The position numbers and the translations under genes were made by a program. The notes under the pieces were generated by a model. It was not told where the DNA came from. It saw nothing but the letters and a program-made list of their open reading frames with translations, and ran no database searches. This document shows positions 50,449 to 62,079 of a stretch of DNA of 64,000 nucleotides, one piece after another. Numbering within the stretch: the stretch's first letter is position 1; each line of letters starts with the position of its first letter. The stretch lies in NCBI RefSeq assembly GCF_001617365.1, contig NZ_LVJR01000017.1, positions 23,157-87,156 of the forward strand. The letters run 5' to 3'. Source of the DNA: Rhodanobacter sp. FW104-R8. Its GTDB lineage: Bacteria > Pseudomonadota > Gammaproteobacteria > Xanthomonadales > Rhodanobacteraceae.

Positions 50449-50556
50449 CCCCTTCCCCTGCTTGCAGGGGGAGGTTGGGAGGGGGTTCCACGGCTTGCGA
50501 GAAGATTGTAAGCGGACACTTGCCCTCCCCAGCCCTCCCCTGCATGCAGGGGAGGG
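50449..50556. repeat. Palindromic repeats between cytochrome and acpH genes
   Basis: Two related hairpins: CCCCTGC-TT-GCAGGGG near 50456-50471, and a perfect 24-bp palindrome at 50533-50556 built on CCCTCCCCTGCA. They flank a GGGAGGGGG/CCCTCCCC pair. It is a dispersed intergenic repeat of the kind also seen at 44758-44792. Confidence 0.75.
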
Positions 50557-50593
50557 CACCCAGCGGCTCCCTGCCTGACCTGCGAGCCAACGC

Positions 50594-51187
50594 TCACCCC
50601 GCCTGCTTCTCGATCCACTCCCGCGCAAAGCCCCGCAACTCCGGAAAGAACGCCTCGAAGCGCCCCTGCAAGGCGGTTTCCCGCTCCAGCAGCACCGGCA
50701 GCGCCGAACCTAGCGGATTGCCGCGGCTCAGGCGCTGCCCGATGCCGCCCAGCGCCTCGCCCAGCACCGCGTCGTCGACGTAGCCGGCCGGCAAGCCATG
50801 CGCTTCCATGTAGCCGCGGAAGCGCCGCAGCGCCGGCGGCAGCAGCGCATCCTGCCGCCACAACAGGGCGCGCAGGGCGGCGGCATACTCCGGCAGCGGT
50901 TGCGCGCTCCAGCGCGGGAAATCGCGCGCCAGGCAGCGGTCGAACCACATGTCCAGCAGGATCCCGGCATAACGGCGATACGGCGATGGCAGCAGCGCCT
51001 TCGCCGCCAGCACCTCGGGGTGGGCGTCGGTGTACACGTCGATCGCCCGGTGCAGGCGGATGCCGGCGACCACCCGCGACGGGAACAGGCCCGCCTCCGG
51101 CCGCCCATGCACGAAATCGCCCAGCATGCCGCCCAGCCGCAGGGCCTCGTCGTCGCCGGCCAGCAGCACGTGGGCCAGGTGGTTCAT
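50594..51187 (-). CDS. acpH: Acyl carrier protein phosphodiesterase AcpH
   Basis: Predicted holo-ACP phosphodiesterase that removes 4'-phosphopantetheine from acyl carrier protein, 197 residues. It starts MNHLAHVLLAGDDEALRLGGMLGDFVHG, and VVAGIRLHRAIDVYTDAHPEV follows; both match the HD-like AcpH family, with His and Asp residues for the metal. LDMWFDRCLARDFPRW is also a family segment. It is divergent from the alpha/beta hydrolase gene with only 48 bp between starts, so the promoters overlap. Confidence 0.9.
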   Translation of the reverse strand: MNHLAHVLLAGDDEALRLGGMLGDFVHGRPEAGLFPSRVVAGIRLHRAIDVYTDAHPEVLAAKALLPSPYRRYAGILLDMWFDRCLARDFPRWSAQPLPEYAAALRALLWRQDALLPPALRRFRGYMEAHGLPAGYVDDAVLGEALGGIGQRLSRGNPLGSALPVLLERETALQGRFEAFFPELRGFAREWIEKQAG

Positions 51188-51235
51188 CCGCGCCGTCCGC
51201 GGCAGCCGGCGCGCCCGGCGGTTATCATCGCCTGC

Positions 51236-51925
51236 ATGACTCCCACCGAGCTCCCCGCCGCACCTGCCGGCTTTCCGGATGTCGCCGCCAGTTTCATGCT
51301 CGACGGCCGCGCCGGCAAGCTCGAGACCATCAGCGATGTCGCCGAACCGGCTGCCGCGCGTCGCGGCGTGGCGGTAGTCTGCCACCCGCTCACGATCGAG
51401 GGCGGCAGCATGCACAACAAGGTGGTGACGATGGTCGAGCGCGCGTTGCGCGAATCCGGCCTGGACACCGTGCGCTTCAACTTCCGCGGCGCCGGCGCTT
51501 CGCAGGGCGACTACGACAAGGGCCGCGGCGAAGGCGACGACCTGGCGGCCGTAGTGGCCTGGGTGCGCCGCGTGCGCCCGAACGATACGCTGTGGCTGGC
51601 GGGCTTCTCGTTCGGCAGCTACGTGACCATCGCCAACGCGGTGCGGCTGCGCGCCGACGCGCTGGTCAGCATCGCGCCGCCGGTGGGGCGCTGGCCGTTC
51701 GACGCGATCGCGCTGCCGACCTGCCCGTGGCTGATCGTGCAGGGCGAGGCCGACGAGATCGTCGAGCCGCAGGCGGTGTTCGACTGGGTCGAGACGCTGG
51801 AGCAGCGGCCCGAGCTGGTGCGCATGCCCGAGACCAGCCACTTCTTCCATCGCCGGCTGATGGACCTGCGCGGCGCGGTGAAGCATGCCGTGCACGCCTG
51901 GCTGCCGCCGCCGCGGCATGCCTGA
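51236..51925 (+). CDS. Alpha/beta hydrolase
   Basis: Cytoplasmic alpha/beta hydrolase of 229 residues. Family markers are VVCHPLTIEGGSMHNKVV, VRFNFRGAGASQGDYDKGRGE, the nucleophile elbow LAGFSFGSYV (Ser in GFSFG), Asp in GEADEIVEP and the catalytic His in ETSHFFHRR. This is the pattern of the CocE/NonD-like small hydrolases seen as conserved proteins in proteobacteria. The substrate is unknown. It precedes zapE by 30 bp on the same strand and may be co-transcribed. Confidence 0.85.
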   Translation: MTPTELPAAPAGFPDVAASFMLDGRAGKLETISDVAEPAAARRGVAVVCHPLTIEGGSMHNKVVTMVERALRESGLDTVRFNFRGAGASQGDYDKGRGEGDDLAAVVAWVRRVRPNDTLWLAGFSFGSYVTIANAVRLRADALVSIAPPVGRWPFDAIALPTCPWLIVQGEADEIVEPQAVFDWVETLEQRPELVRMPETSHFFHRRLMDLRGAVKHAVHAWLPPPRHA

Positions 51926-51955
51926 CGCCCCCTCTTTCCACGGCCCGTCCGCTCC

Positions 51956-53080
51956 ATGAGTGAAAACCCCTCGCTCGCGCCCAGTGCGCGCTACCTCGAA
52001 GGCGTCGCCGCGCACCGCTGGGAGTCCGACCCGACCCAGCTGGCCTTGCTGCCGGAGTTCGACCGCATGCACGCGGCGCTGTGCGCCGCTGCCGGCAACG
52101 GCAATGGCAATGGCCTGCTCGGCCGGCTGAAGTCGCTGCTCGGCAGCGACCCGCCCGCGGCGGTGCCGGGGCTGTACCTGTGGGGCACGGTGGGCCGCGG
52201 CAAGACCTTCCTGATGGACCTGTTCGCCGCCAGCCTGCCGCACGGCGTGGTGCTGCGCCGGCATTTCCACCGCTTCATGGGCGAGGTGCACGAGAGCCTG
52301 CGCGCGCTGGGCGAGCGGCAGAGCCCGCTGGCCGAGGTGGCCGCCGGCCTCGCCGCGCGCTGCCGCGTGCTGTGCCTGGACGAGTTCCTGGTCAACGACA
52401 TCGGCGACGCGATGATCCTGTCGGGCCTGCTCGACGCGCTGTTCGCGCGCGGCGTCACCCTGGTCACCACCTCCAACACCGCGCCGGCGAACCTGTACAA
52501 GGGCGGCCTGCAGCGCGCGCGCTTCCTGCCCGCAATCGCGCTGATCGAGCGGCACTGCCACGTGGCCGAGATGGCCTCCTCCCACGACTGGCGCCTGCGT
52601 GCGCTGACCCGCGCGCCGGTGTACCTCACCCCGCCGGGCGCCGAGGCGCACCGCGCACTGGAGCGGATCTTCGCCGGCCAGGCCGGCGGCAACGTGCAGG
52701 AAGGCGGCACGCTGCACGTCAACGACCGCGAGATCCCGTTCGTCAAGCGCGCCGACGACATCGTCTGGTTCGAGTTCGCCGCGCTGTGCGAAGGCCCGCG
52801 CGCGGTGGCCGACTACATCGCGCTGGCGAAGGCCGGCCCGGCGGTGATCGTCGCCAACGTGCCGCAGTTCACCATCTACAGCGAGGATGCGGCGAAGCGC
52901 TTCGTGCAATTGGTGGACGAGTTCTACGACCGCCACGTCAAGCTGGTGCTGTCCGCCGCCGCGCCGATCACCGAGCTGTACGACGGCGAACGCCTGCGCG
53001 CCGAGTTCGGTCGCACCGAGTCGCGCCTGATCGAGATGCAGAGCGAGGCCTACCTGGCACTGGAACATCGGCCCGAATGA
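51956..53080 (+). CDS. zapE: Cell division ATPase ZapE (AFG1-like)
   Basis: AAA-type ATPase of 374 residues of the AFG1/ZapE family; the E. coli member associates with FtsZ and supports division under stress. Walker A is GLYLWGTVGRGKTFLMDLF at about 72-90. HFHRFMGEVHESLRAL is a family hallmark. Walker B is RVLCLDEFLVNDIGDAMIL, and TTSNTAPANLYKGGLQRARFLPAI contains the sensor region. Length and motif order are normal. Confidence 0.93.
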   Translation: MSENPSLAPSARYLEGVAAHRWESDPTQLALLPEFDRMHAALCAAAGNGNGNGLLGRLKSLLGSDPPAAVPGLYLWGTVGRGKTFLMDLFAASLPHGVVLRRHFHRFMGEVHESLRALGERQSPLAEVAAGLAARCRVLCLDEFLVNDIGDAMILSGLLDALFARGVTLVTTSNTAPANLYKGGLQRARFLPAIALIERHCHVAEMASSHDWRLRALTRAPVYLTPPGAEAHRALERIFAGQAGGNVQEGGTLHVNDREIPFVKRADDIVWFEFAALCEGPRAVADYIALAKAGPAVIVANVPQFTIYSEDAAKRFVQLVDEFYDRHVKLVLSAAAPITELYDGERLRAEFGRTESRLIEMQSEAYLALEHRPE

Positions 53081-53120
53081 ACTGCTACCGTGCCTGCACG
53101 GATCGATACCGGAGCCACCC

Positions 53121-53507
53121 ATGCCTCTTCCGCTCGCTGTCGCACTGCTGCTGGCCGCCACCGGCCTGCCGCCCGGCCAGGATTTCAGTACGCGCGTGAC
53201 GCAGGGCCGGCTGGCGGAGGCCGCCGCCACCGGGCCGGCCTACCAGAAGCAGCTGTGGGACAGGATCACCGGCCCCACCGCCGCCGCGCTGAAGGGCTGC
53301 ATCGCCAGCCATGCGCCGGCCGACAAGTCGCCGTTCACCCTGGTCGCCGACCTCCGGGCCGACGGCAAGCCGACCCGGATCGAGGTGCTGCCGCCGACCC
53401 CGGTCGCCACCTGCATGGCCGGCCGGTTCGCGGGCTGGACGCTGCCGCCGCCACCGGCCGCGCCGGCACCTTATCCGATCGAGATCGACTTCAGCATCGT
53501 GCCCTGA
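53121..53507 (+). CDS. Small secreted protein of unknown function
   Basis: Protein of 128 residues with a short signal peptide (LPLAVALLLAATGLPPG). It has two cysteines (KGCIASH and ATCMAGRF) that could form a disulfide in the periplasm, and a Pro-rich stretch before the end (LPPPPAAPAP). A GGAG sequence precedes the ATG. It sits between zapE and the M20 amidohydrolase gene on the same strand. I do not recognise the family. Confidence 0.65.
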   Translation: MPLPLAVALLLAATGLPPGQDFSTRVTQGRLAEAAATGPAYQKQLWDRITGPTAAALKGCIASHAPADKSPFTLVADLRADGKPTRIEVLPPTPVATCMAGRFAGWTLPPPPAAPAPYPIEIDFSIVP

Positions 53508-53560
53508 GCCAGCGGCACGGCGGCGCGCTAACATCGACCACCCCCGCCATGGAGACGCCC

Positions 53561-54865
53561 ATGTACCGCACTGCCCTCGCCCTGGCGCTGGCCGCTGCCG
53601 CCATCGCACCGCTGCACGCCGCCGACGCTCCCGGCGCGCAGGCCATGGCGCAGCAGGAACTGCCGCAGGTCATCGCGTGGCGGCGCGACATCCACCAGCA
53701 TCCCGAACTGAGCAACCGCGAGGTACGCACCTCGGCGCTGGTCGCGCAGGAACTGAAGAAGCTGGGGCTGGAAGTGCACACCGGCATCGCCCGCACCGGC
53801 GTGGTGGGCCTGTTGAAGGGCGACCTGCCCGGGCCGCGGCTGGCGATCCGCGCCGACATGGACGCCCTGCCGGTGACCGAGGAAGTGAACCTGCCGTTCG
53901 CCTCGAAGGCGAAGGGCGAGTACCGCGGCAAGACCGTCGGGGTGATGCACGCCTGCGGCCACGACGCGCACACCGCGATGCTGCTGGGCATGGCGCAGGC
54001 GCTGAGCGGCATGAAGCACCGGCTGCACGGCTCGGTGCTGTTCGTGTTCCAGCCGGCCGAGGAAGGCGCGCCGGACGGCGAGGAAGGCGGCGCCTCCCTG
54101 ATGCTCAAGGATGGCCTGCTGCGCGACTTCAAGCCCGACGCGATGTTCGGCATGCACGTGGTCAGCGCGCTCAACGTGGGCACGGTGTCGGTGCGGCCGG
54201 GGCCGACGATGGCCGGCTCGGACTGGTTCCGCATGGTGGTGCACGGCCGCCAGACCCACGGCGCGATGCCATGGAACGGGGTCGACCCGATCGTCACCGC
54301 CGCCGAGATCATCGGCACCGCGCAGACCATCGTCAGCCGCAAGCTGGACATCGGCAAGCTGCCGGCAGTGCTCAGCTTCGGCATCGTCGAGGGCGGCTCG
54401 CGCTACAACATCGTGCCGGACCGGGTCGAGCTGCAGGGCACCCTGCGCACGTTCGACGCCGGCATGCGCCAGCAGGCGATCGACAACCTCAGGGGCATCG
54501 CCGAACACGTCGCCGCCGCGAACGGCGCCACCGTCGAGACGCAGATCCCGCTCGGCGACAGCAACCCGGTGCTGGTCAACGATCACGCGCTCGCCGCGCG
54601 CGTGCGCGACAGCCTGCGCAAGGCGATCGGCGGCGAACACGTGATCGAGGCCCCGCCGTCGATGGCCTCGGAGGACTTCGCCTACTTCGCGCGGAAGCTG
54701 CCCAGCGTGTACTTCTTCGTCGGCGCCACGCCGCGGGGCCAGGACGCGTCCAAGGCGCCGGCCAACCACTCGCCGAAATTCTTCCTCGACGAGGACGCGC
54801 TGCAGATCGGCATGGCGTCGATGCTGCAGGCCAGCCTGGATTACCTCGACGCGCCGGCCTCCTGA
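53561..54865 (+). CDS. Secreted M20-family amidohydrolase
   Basis: Zinc-dependent amidohydrolase/aminoacylase of 434 residues (IAA-amino-acid hydrolase/hippuricase group), exported by a signal peptide (YRTALALALAAAAIAPLHA). Metal and catalytic residues appear in IHQHPELSNREVRTS, AIRADMDALPV, GVMHACGHDAHTAMLLG, FVFQPAEEGAPDGEEGGA and GMHVVSALNVGTV, with the dimerisation-domain loop HGRQTHGAMPWNGVDPI. ASEDFAYFARKLPSVYFFVG near the end is also typical. GGAGA lies before ATG 53561; an ATG at 53549 is possible. The natural substrate is unknown. Confidence 0.92.
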   Translation: MYRTALALALAAAAIAPLHAADAPGAQAMAQQELPQVIAWRRDIHQHPELSNREVRTSALVAQELKKLGLEVHTGIARTGVVGLLKGDLPGPRLAIRADMDALPVTEEVNLPFASKAKGEYRGKTVGVMHACGHDAHTAMLLGMAQALSGMKHRLHGSVLFVFQPAEEGAPDGEEGGASLMLKDGLLRDFKPDAMFGMHVVSALNVGTVSVRPGPTMAGSDWFRMVVHGRQTHGAMPWNGVDPIVTAAEIIGTAQTIVSRKLDIGKLPAVLSFGIVEGGSRYNIVPDRVELQGTLRTFDAGMRQQAIDNLRGIAEHVAAANGATVETQIPLGDSNPVLVNDHALAARVRDSLRKAIGGEHVIEAPPSMASEDFAYFARKLPSVYFFVGATPRGQDASKAPANHSPKFFLDEDALQIGMASMLQASLDYLDAPAS

Positions 54866-54897
54866 GCGACGCGCCTGCATGCCGATCCCGCCACGGG

Positions 54898-55440
54898 CTA
54901 CAGCTCGGTGCTGCTGCCCGGGTGCGCCCGCTGGAAGCGGCGGTGGTGGATCAGCAGGCCGCTGAAGTAGACGATGTAGTAGCCGACCAGCAGGCCGATC
55001 ACCAGCATGGTCAGCGGGCTGGCAGCGTAGTTGGCCGGCGGCATCGCGCCGGGCGCCGGCGCCTGCTGCATCTGCGGCCACGCCACCAGCAGCCGCCAGG
55101 CCAGCCGGCCCAGCAGCAGTGCGGTGAGCAGCGCGCCGATCCACGGATTCGGCACGTAGCAGTCGCCCTTTGCCGGATCGGTCTCGAAGCGGGTCAGCCG
55201 GATGCCGAGCAGGCCCAGTGCGCCGCCGAGCAACGCGCCGGCGGCGAGGCCTTCGGCCAGTGCGGCGTGGTGGAATCCGCTGAGTGCGAGCAGGCCGCCG
55301 ACGAGCACGAACACCACGATGCGGAAGATCATCCGCCTGCGCCGGATCGGCTGGCGGCCGAACTGCCGGCTCACCCGCCGCCAGACGATCCAGGCGAGAA
55401 TCGGCAGCATGACGAGGTAGTTGGTCAGGTGCGCGGGCAT
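54898..55440 (-). CDS. Polytopic membrane protein (DUF1453/CcdC-like)
   Basis: Integral membrane protein of 180 residues with about five hydrophobic segments: LTNYLVMLPILAWIVW, MIFRIVVFVLVGGLLAL, LAAGALLGGALGLLGI, WIGALLTALLLGRLAW and PLTMLVIGLLVGYYIVYFSGLLI. The RFETD motif and the pattern of helices resemble DUF1453/CcdC-like proteins, whose function is unknown. It is convergent with the amidohydrolase gene. Confidence 0.7.
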   Translation of the reverse strand: MPAHLTNYLVMLPILAWIVWRRVSRQFGRQPIRRRRMIFRIVVFVLVGGLLALSGFHHAALAEGLAAGALLGGALGLLGIRLTRFETDPAKGDCYVPNPWIGALLTALLLGRLAWRLLVAWPQMQQAPAPGAMPPANYAASPLTMLVIGLLVGYYIVYFSGLLIHHRRFQRAHPGSSTEL

Positions 55441-55552
55441 GGCACTATCCGGGTGATGGGTCGGCCACCAGCTTAATGCGGCAGACCCGCGCGGGACGAC
55501 TGACGATTGTCACCTCTTCGCCGGTGCCGGGAGATCCGCAGATGCAGGTTCT

Positions 55553-55643
55553 CGTAGGAGCCCGCTTGCGGGCGATGCTTTTGGCGAGAGATGAGAACTG
55601 AGGGAAAGAGCTGAAGAGCATCGCCCGCAAGCGGGCTCCTACG
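55553..55643. repeat. Palindromic repeat, GTAGGAGCCCGC family, copy 1
   Basis: Two perfect 27-bp arms (55553-55579 and 55617-55643), beginning CGTAGGAGCCCGCTTGCGGG, enclose a 37-nt centre. It lies just downstream of gpmA. A sister copy is at 57234-57317. This is a BIME-like element widely seen in this group of bacteria. Confidence 0.88.
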
Positions 55644-55663
55644 GGAATGTGGCGAGGGCAGCG

Positions 55664-56407
55664 TTACTTCGCCTTGCCCTGGTTCGCCACCGCGGCCATC
55701 TTCGCCGCGATCGCGTCGGCGTCGCCGAGGTAATAGTGGCGCAACGGATTCAGCCGGTCGTCGAACTCGTACACCAGCGGCACGCCGTTGGGGATGTTCA
55801 GCTCGACGATCGCCTCGTCGGAGATGCCATCCAGGTACTTCACCAGCGCGCGCAGCGAATTGCCGTGGGCGGCCACCAACACGCGCTGGCCGGACTTGAT
55901 CGCCGGCGCCAGCACCTCGTGCCAGTACGGCAGCACGCGGGCCACGGTGTCCTTCAGGCACTCGGTGTCGGGGATGTCCTTGGGGTCGAGCTTCGCGTAG
56001 CGCGGGTCGTGCACCGACTCGTTCGCGGCGCGCTCCAGCGGCGGCGGCGGGATGTCGTAGCTGCGCCGCCAGATCTTCACCTGGTCCTCGCCGTACTTCG
56101 CCGCGGTCTCGGCCTTGTTCAGGCCGGTGAGGCCGCCGTAGTGGCGCTCGTTGAGGCGCCAGTCGGTGAGCACCGGGATCCACATCAGGTCCATCGCGTC
56201 CTGCACGCCCCACAGCGTGCGCACCGCGCGCTTGAGCACCGAGGTGTGCGCCACGTCGAAATGGTAGCCGCCCTCGCGCAGCAGGCGGCCGGCCTCGCGC
56301 GCCTCGGCCATGCCCTGCTCGGTGAGGTCGACGTCGGCCCAGCCGCTGAAGCGGTTGTCGAGGTTCCACTGCGATTGGCCGTGGCGGATCAGGACGAGCT
56401 TGTACAT
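55664..56407 (-). CDS. gpmA: 2,3-bisphosphoglycerate-dependent phosphoglycerate mutase
   Basis: Glycolytic mutase of 247 residues interconverting 2- and 3-phosphoglycerate. Signature [20 protein letters not shown] contains the phosphorylated His in RHG, with [14 protein letters not shown] and [18 protein letters not shown] containing the second catalytic His. Start at 56407 ([10 protein letters not shown]) is standard; upstream in-frame extensions are rejected. A palindromic repeat follows its stop. Confidence 0.96.
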   Translation of the reverse strand: MYKLVLIRHGQSQWNLDNRFSGWADVDLTEQGMAEAREAGRLLREGGYHFDVAHTSVLKRAVRTLWGVQDAMDLMWIPVLTDWRLNERHYGGLTGLNKAETAAKYGEDQVKIWRRSYDIPPPPLERAANESVHDPRYAKLDPKDIPDTECLKDTVARVLPYWHEVLAPAIKSGQRVLVAAHGNSLRALVKYLDGISDEAIVELNIPNGVPLVYEFDDRLNPLRHYYLGDADAIAAKMAAVANQGKAK

Positions 56408-56553
56408 GGGAGCGCCCAACAATGAGGTATAAACCGGCAATGGTGCAGGCCGGCCCGGGCAGCGTCAAATGCGGCCCCTGCCACAGGTCATGGCCAACCT
56501 TCCGCGACGGCGGCGCATCCTAGCGTGGTAACCCCACTCCAAAGGAGACCGCC

Positions 56554-57225
56554 ATGCGCCGATTCCCGCCAATCCTCATCTTCGCCGCGCTCGCGCTGGG
56601 CCTGGGCCTGTCGCCGCTGGCCAGCGCGCGCGACAACGACATCGACAAGGTCAACGGTTCGGTGCAGGTCGTGGCCGGCCAGCAGGCCGGCGACGTCAGC
56701 ACGGTCAACGGCGCAGTGCACATCGCCGATGGCGCCAGCGTGCGCAAGGCCAGCACGGTCAACGGGGCGATCGAGCTGGGCGACAGGACGCAGGCGGCCA
56801 AGCTGGGAACGGTCAACGGCGCGATCACCCTGGGCAGCGCCAGCCGGATCAGCGGCGAGGTGAGCGCGGTCAACGGCAGCATCCATCTGGCCCGCGGCGC
56901 CGACGTCGGCGGCCGGGTCGGGAACGTCAACGGCGCGATCGTGCTGGACGGCGCCCATGTCGCCGGCGGCATCGGCACGGTGGCGGGCGACATCACGGTG
57001 GGCGCCGGCTCGCGCGTCGAGGGCGGCATCCTGGTCGACAAGCCGAACAACGGCTGGTTCCACTGGGGCAGCGAGCGCAAGCCGGTAGTCGTGATCGGTC
57101 CGCACGCGGTGGTGCAGGGCACGCTGGAGTTCCGCCGCGAGGTGGTGCTGAAGGTCAGCGACAGCGCGCAGATCGGCCCGATGAAGGGCGCCACGCCGGA
57201 GAAGTTCAGCGGGGCCACGCCGTAG
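56554..57225 (+). CDS. Secreted VNG-repeat protein, probable beta-solenoid
   Basis: Protein of 223 residues with a signal peptide (PPILIFAALALGLGLSPLASA) and an AAAGGAGA ribosome-binding site. The mature part is a run of about seven imperfect repeats of 17-20 residues, each with VNG followed by a short hydrophobic strand (VNGSVQV, VNGAVHI, VNGAIEL, VNGAITL, VNGSIHL, VNGAIVL, VAGDITV). Such regular repeats usually stack as a beta-solenoid, as in bactofilin-like polymers. The C-terminal part (RKPVVVIGPHAVVQGTLEF) also fits that fold. Function unknown. Confidence 0.75.
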   Translation: MRRFPPILIFAALALGLGLSPLASARDNDIDKVNGSVQVVAGQQAGDVSTVNGAVHIADGASVRKASTVNGAIELGDRTQAAKLGTVNGAITLGSASRISGEVSAVNGSIHLARGADVGGRVGNVNGAIVLDGAHVAGGIGTVAGDITVGAGSRVEGGILVDKPNNGWFHWGSERKPVVVIGPHAVVQGTLEFRREVVLKVSDSAQIGPMKGATPEKFSGATP

Positions 57226-57233
57226 CACCATGC

Positions 57234-59723
<2,490 letters not shown>

Positions 59724-59727
<4 letters not shown>

Positions 59728-60521
59728 GCGCGCTGCGCGTCTACGTGGAAGGCATCGGCCTGTGGTCGCCGCAACTGGCCGACTTCGCCACGCTGCGCGC
59801 GCTGTTGGCCGGCACCACGCCACCAGCACCGCCACCGCGGCCGGCCGCCGCCGTCCTGCCGCCGAACGAACGCCGGCGCGCGCCGGAGAGCGTGCTGCTG
59901 GCGGTCGAGGTGGCCGGCCAGGCGGTGGCGATGAGCGGCCGCGATGCCGCCTCGCTGGCCTGCGTGTTCGCCTCCGCGCACGGCGACCAGGCAATCACCG
60001 ACTACATGTGCGCCACCCTGGCGCAGGCGCCGGCGGAACTGTCGCCGACCCGCTTCCACAACTCGGTGCACAACGCCGCGGTCGGCTACTGGACCATCGC
60101 CACCGGCTGTCACGCGCCCTCCACCGCGATCTGCGCCCGGCGCGCCAGCTTCGGCGCCGGCCTGCTGGAGGCGGCCGGCCAGGTGCTGGCCGAACAGCGG
60201 CCGGTGCTGCTGGCATGCAGCGACATCGCCGGCAGCGGCCCGCTCGGCGAAGTCTCCGATTGCCGCCAGCCGTTCGGCTGCGCCCTGGTGCTGGCGCCCC
60301 AAGCCGGCGCCGCCACGCTGGCCCGGCTCGACTTCGACCTGCAGCCGGGCGCCGACGCCATCGACACGCCGCTGCCCGAGCCGCTCGCCGGCTGGCGCGG
60401 CGGCAACCCCTCGGCCGCCGCCCTACCGTTGCTGGCCCTGCTCGCCGGCCGCGGCGGCCGCTGCCGGCTGGCCGCTGCCGCTACACTGGGACTGGTCATC
60501 GACATGGAACGGGTCGCTTGA
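59724..60521 (+). CDS. Ketoacyl-synthase-like chain-length-factor protein
   Basis: Protein of 265 residues of the short ketoacyl-synthase-like (Ketoacyl-synt_2) family found in aryl-polyene clusters. It begins ALRVYVEGIGLWSPQL and carries FHNSVHNAAVGYWTIATGCHAPSTAI. It lacks the standard DTACSSS active site, so it is probably a non-condensing partner of the upstream synthase. Overlaps of 4 bases with both neighbours (GTGA and TTGA) show tight translational coupling. Confidence 0.82.
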
Positions 60522-61273
60522 ATATCCCCGCCGCACGCTGGTGCGTGCTGATTCCCTGCCTCAACGAGGAGGCCGCGATCCAGTCGGTGGTCGAATCCGT
60601 GCTGGCGCTCGGCGTGCCGGTGATCGTGATCGACGACGGCTCGGACGACCGCACGCCCGGGATCGTCGCCGCGCTGCCGGTGACCCTGCTGCGCCACGAC
60701 GAACGCCGCGGCAAGGGCGAGGCGCTGCGCCACGGCTTCCACGAGGCGCTGCGGCAGGGCTACGACGCGGTGCTGACGATGGACGGCGACGGCCAGCACC
60801 TGGCCAGCGACATCCCGCGCATCGTAGCCGCCGCACGGCGCTACCCGCAGCACATCGTGATCGGCGCGCGCCTGCTCGACCGCGAGCAGCAGCCGAAGGG
60901 TCGCCGCCGCGCCAACGCGGTGGCCGACTGGGGCATCTCGTGGGCCTGCGCGCAACCGGTGGCCGACACCCAGAGCGGGCAACGCTGGTATCCGCGCGCG
61001 GCGCTGGCGCTGGTCGACCTGCCGGCGGAGCACTTCGTGTTCGAGGCGGCGCTCCTGATCGCCGCCTCGCGCGAGAAGAAGCTCGGCGTGGTCTCGGTGC
61101 CGATCGCCTCGCGCTACCACGGCGCGTTCCGCCCCAGCCACCTCAAGCCGGTGCGCGACGTCACCCGCATCACCCTCTACACCATCGGTCGGGTGTTCCA
61201 CTACGGCGATATCGTCGCCAGCTACCGTCGCTCGCGCGGCATGCCGCGCGTCGTCGACGACCCCGCGGCCTGA
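60518..61273 (+). CDS. Family 2 glycosyltransferase
   Basis: GT-A fold glycosyltransferase of 251 residues starting with TTG at 60518, overlapping the previous stop. Motifs are VLIPCLNEEAAIQSVVESV, VIVIDDGSDDRTPGIV, GKGEALRHGF and the DxD-type LTMDGDGQHLASDIPRI. In xanthomonadin and aryl-polyene clusters such an enzyme is thought to modify the polyene lipid. There are no membrane segments except perhaps near the C-terminus. It converges with the ketoreductase gene after 6 bp. Confidence 0.88.
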   Translation: MNIPAARWCVLIPCLNEEAAIQSVVESVLALGVPVIVIDDGSDDRTPGIVAALPVTLLRHDERRGKGEALRHGFHEALRQGYDAVLTMDGDGQHLASDIPRIVAAARRYPQHIVIGARLLDREQQPKGRRRANAVADWGISWACAQPVADTQSGQRWYPRAALALVDLPAEHFVFEAALLIAASREKKLGVVSVPIASRYHGAFRPSHLKPVRDVTRITLYTIGRVFHYGDIVASYRRSRGMPRVVDDPAA

Positions 61274-61279
61274 GCCGGC

Positions 61280-62017
61280 TCAGCCCATCCCGCCGTTGAC
61301 GCCGATCACCTGGCCATTGATGTAGCCGGCCGCGTCCGAGCACAGGAACGCCACCAGCGCGGCGACTTCCTCCGGCTTGCCGGCGCGCTGCGCGGGCACC
61401 AGTTCGCGGATGCGCCCGGGCGGGAACGCCGCCTCGGCCATGCGCCCTTCGATCACGCCGGGCGCGACCACGTTGACGGTGATCCCGCGCGAGGCCATCT
61501 CGCGCGCCAGCGACTTGCCGGCGCCCACCAGCGCGGCCTTCGCCGCCGCGTAGTTGGTCTGCCCGCGGTTGCCCAACTGCGCCGCCGCCGAGCCGATCGA
61601 GACGATGCGGCCGAAGCGCGCGCGCGCCATCGGCAGCAGCAGCGGCCGGGTGACGTGGAAGAAACCGTGCAGCGAGACGTCGATCACCCGATGCCACTGC
61701 TCGTCGCTCATCCCCGCCATCGGCGCGTCGTCGTGGATACCGGCGTTGTTGACCAGCGCCAGGATCGGCCCTTCGGACAGCAGCACGTCCAGTGCGGCAT
61801 GCACCACTTCCGCATCGGTGACGTCGAATGCGACCGCCTGCGCGCTGCCGCCGGCGGCGACGATCGCCGCCGCCGTTTCTTCGGCACGGGCCAGGCTGTG
61901 GTGGCCATGCACGATCACGTGCCAGCCGGCGCCGGCGAGCGCATGGCAGATCGCGCCGCCGAGTTCGCCGCTGCCGCCGGTGACGAGGGCGCGGCGCGGG
62001 TTCGCGGGTTCGGTCAT
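61280..62017 (-). CDS. 3-oxoacyl-ACP reductase (FabG-like, aryl-polyene cluster)
   Basis: Short-chain dehydrogenase of 245 residues reducing 3-oxoacyl-ACP with NADPH. Cofactor motif ALVTGGSGELGGAICHALAG; LVNNAGIHDD; catalytic Ser in IVSIGSAAAQLG, then YAAAK (Tyr, Lys); NVVAPGVIEGRM; C-terminal INGQVIGVNGGMG. Its place between a ketosynthase set and a hotdog dehydratase supports a role in polyene chain building rather than housekeeping fatty acid synthesis. The stop codon lies in a 14-bp palindrome shared with the convergent GT2 gene. Confidence 0.9.
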   Translation of the reverse strand: MTEPANPRRALVTGGSGELGGAICHALAGAGWHVIVHGHHSLARAEETAAAIVAAGGSAQAVAFDVTDAEVVHAALDVLLSEGPILALVNNAGIHDDAPMAGMSDEQWHRVIDVSLHGFFHVTRPLLLPMARARFGRIVSIGSAAAQLGNRGQTNYAAAKAALVGAGKSLAREMASRGITVNVVAPGVIEGRMAEAAFPPGRIRELVPAQRAGKPEEVAALVAFLCSDAAGYINGQVIGVNGGMG

Positions 62018-62079
62018 GGCTTGCGGCCCGGTGAAAAGCGCGAGTTTAGCGCAGCGCCCCGGGGCGTCGCTCGCGGCGG

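Noticed and set aside
50594..53230. An 878-codon minus-strand frame
   Set aside because: Only the last 197 codons, from ATG 51187, are acpH. The rest is antisense to the hydrolase and zapE and is low-complexity.
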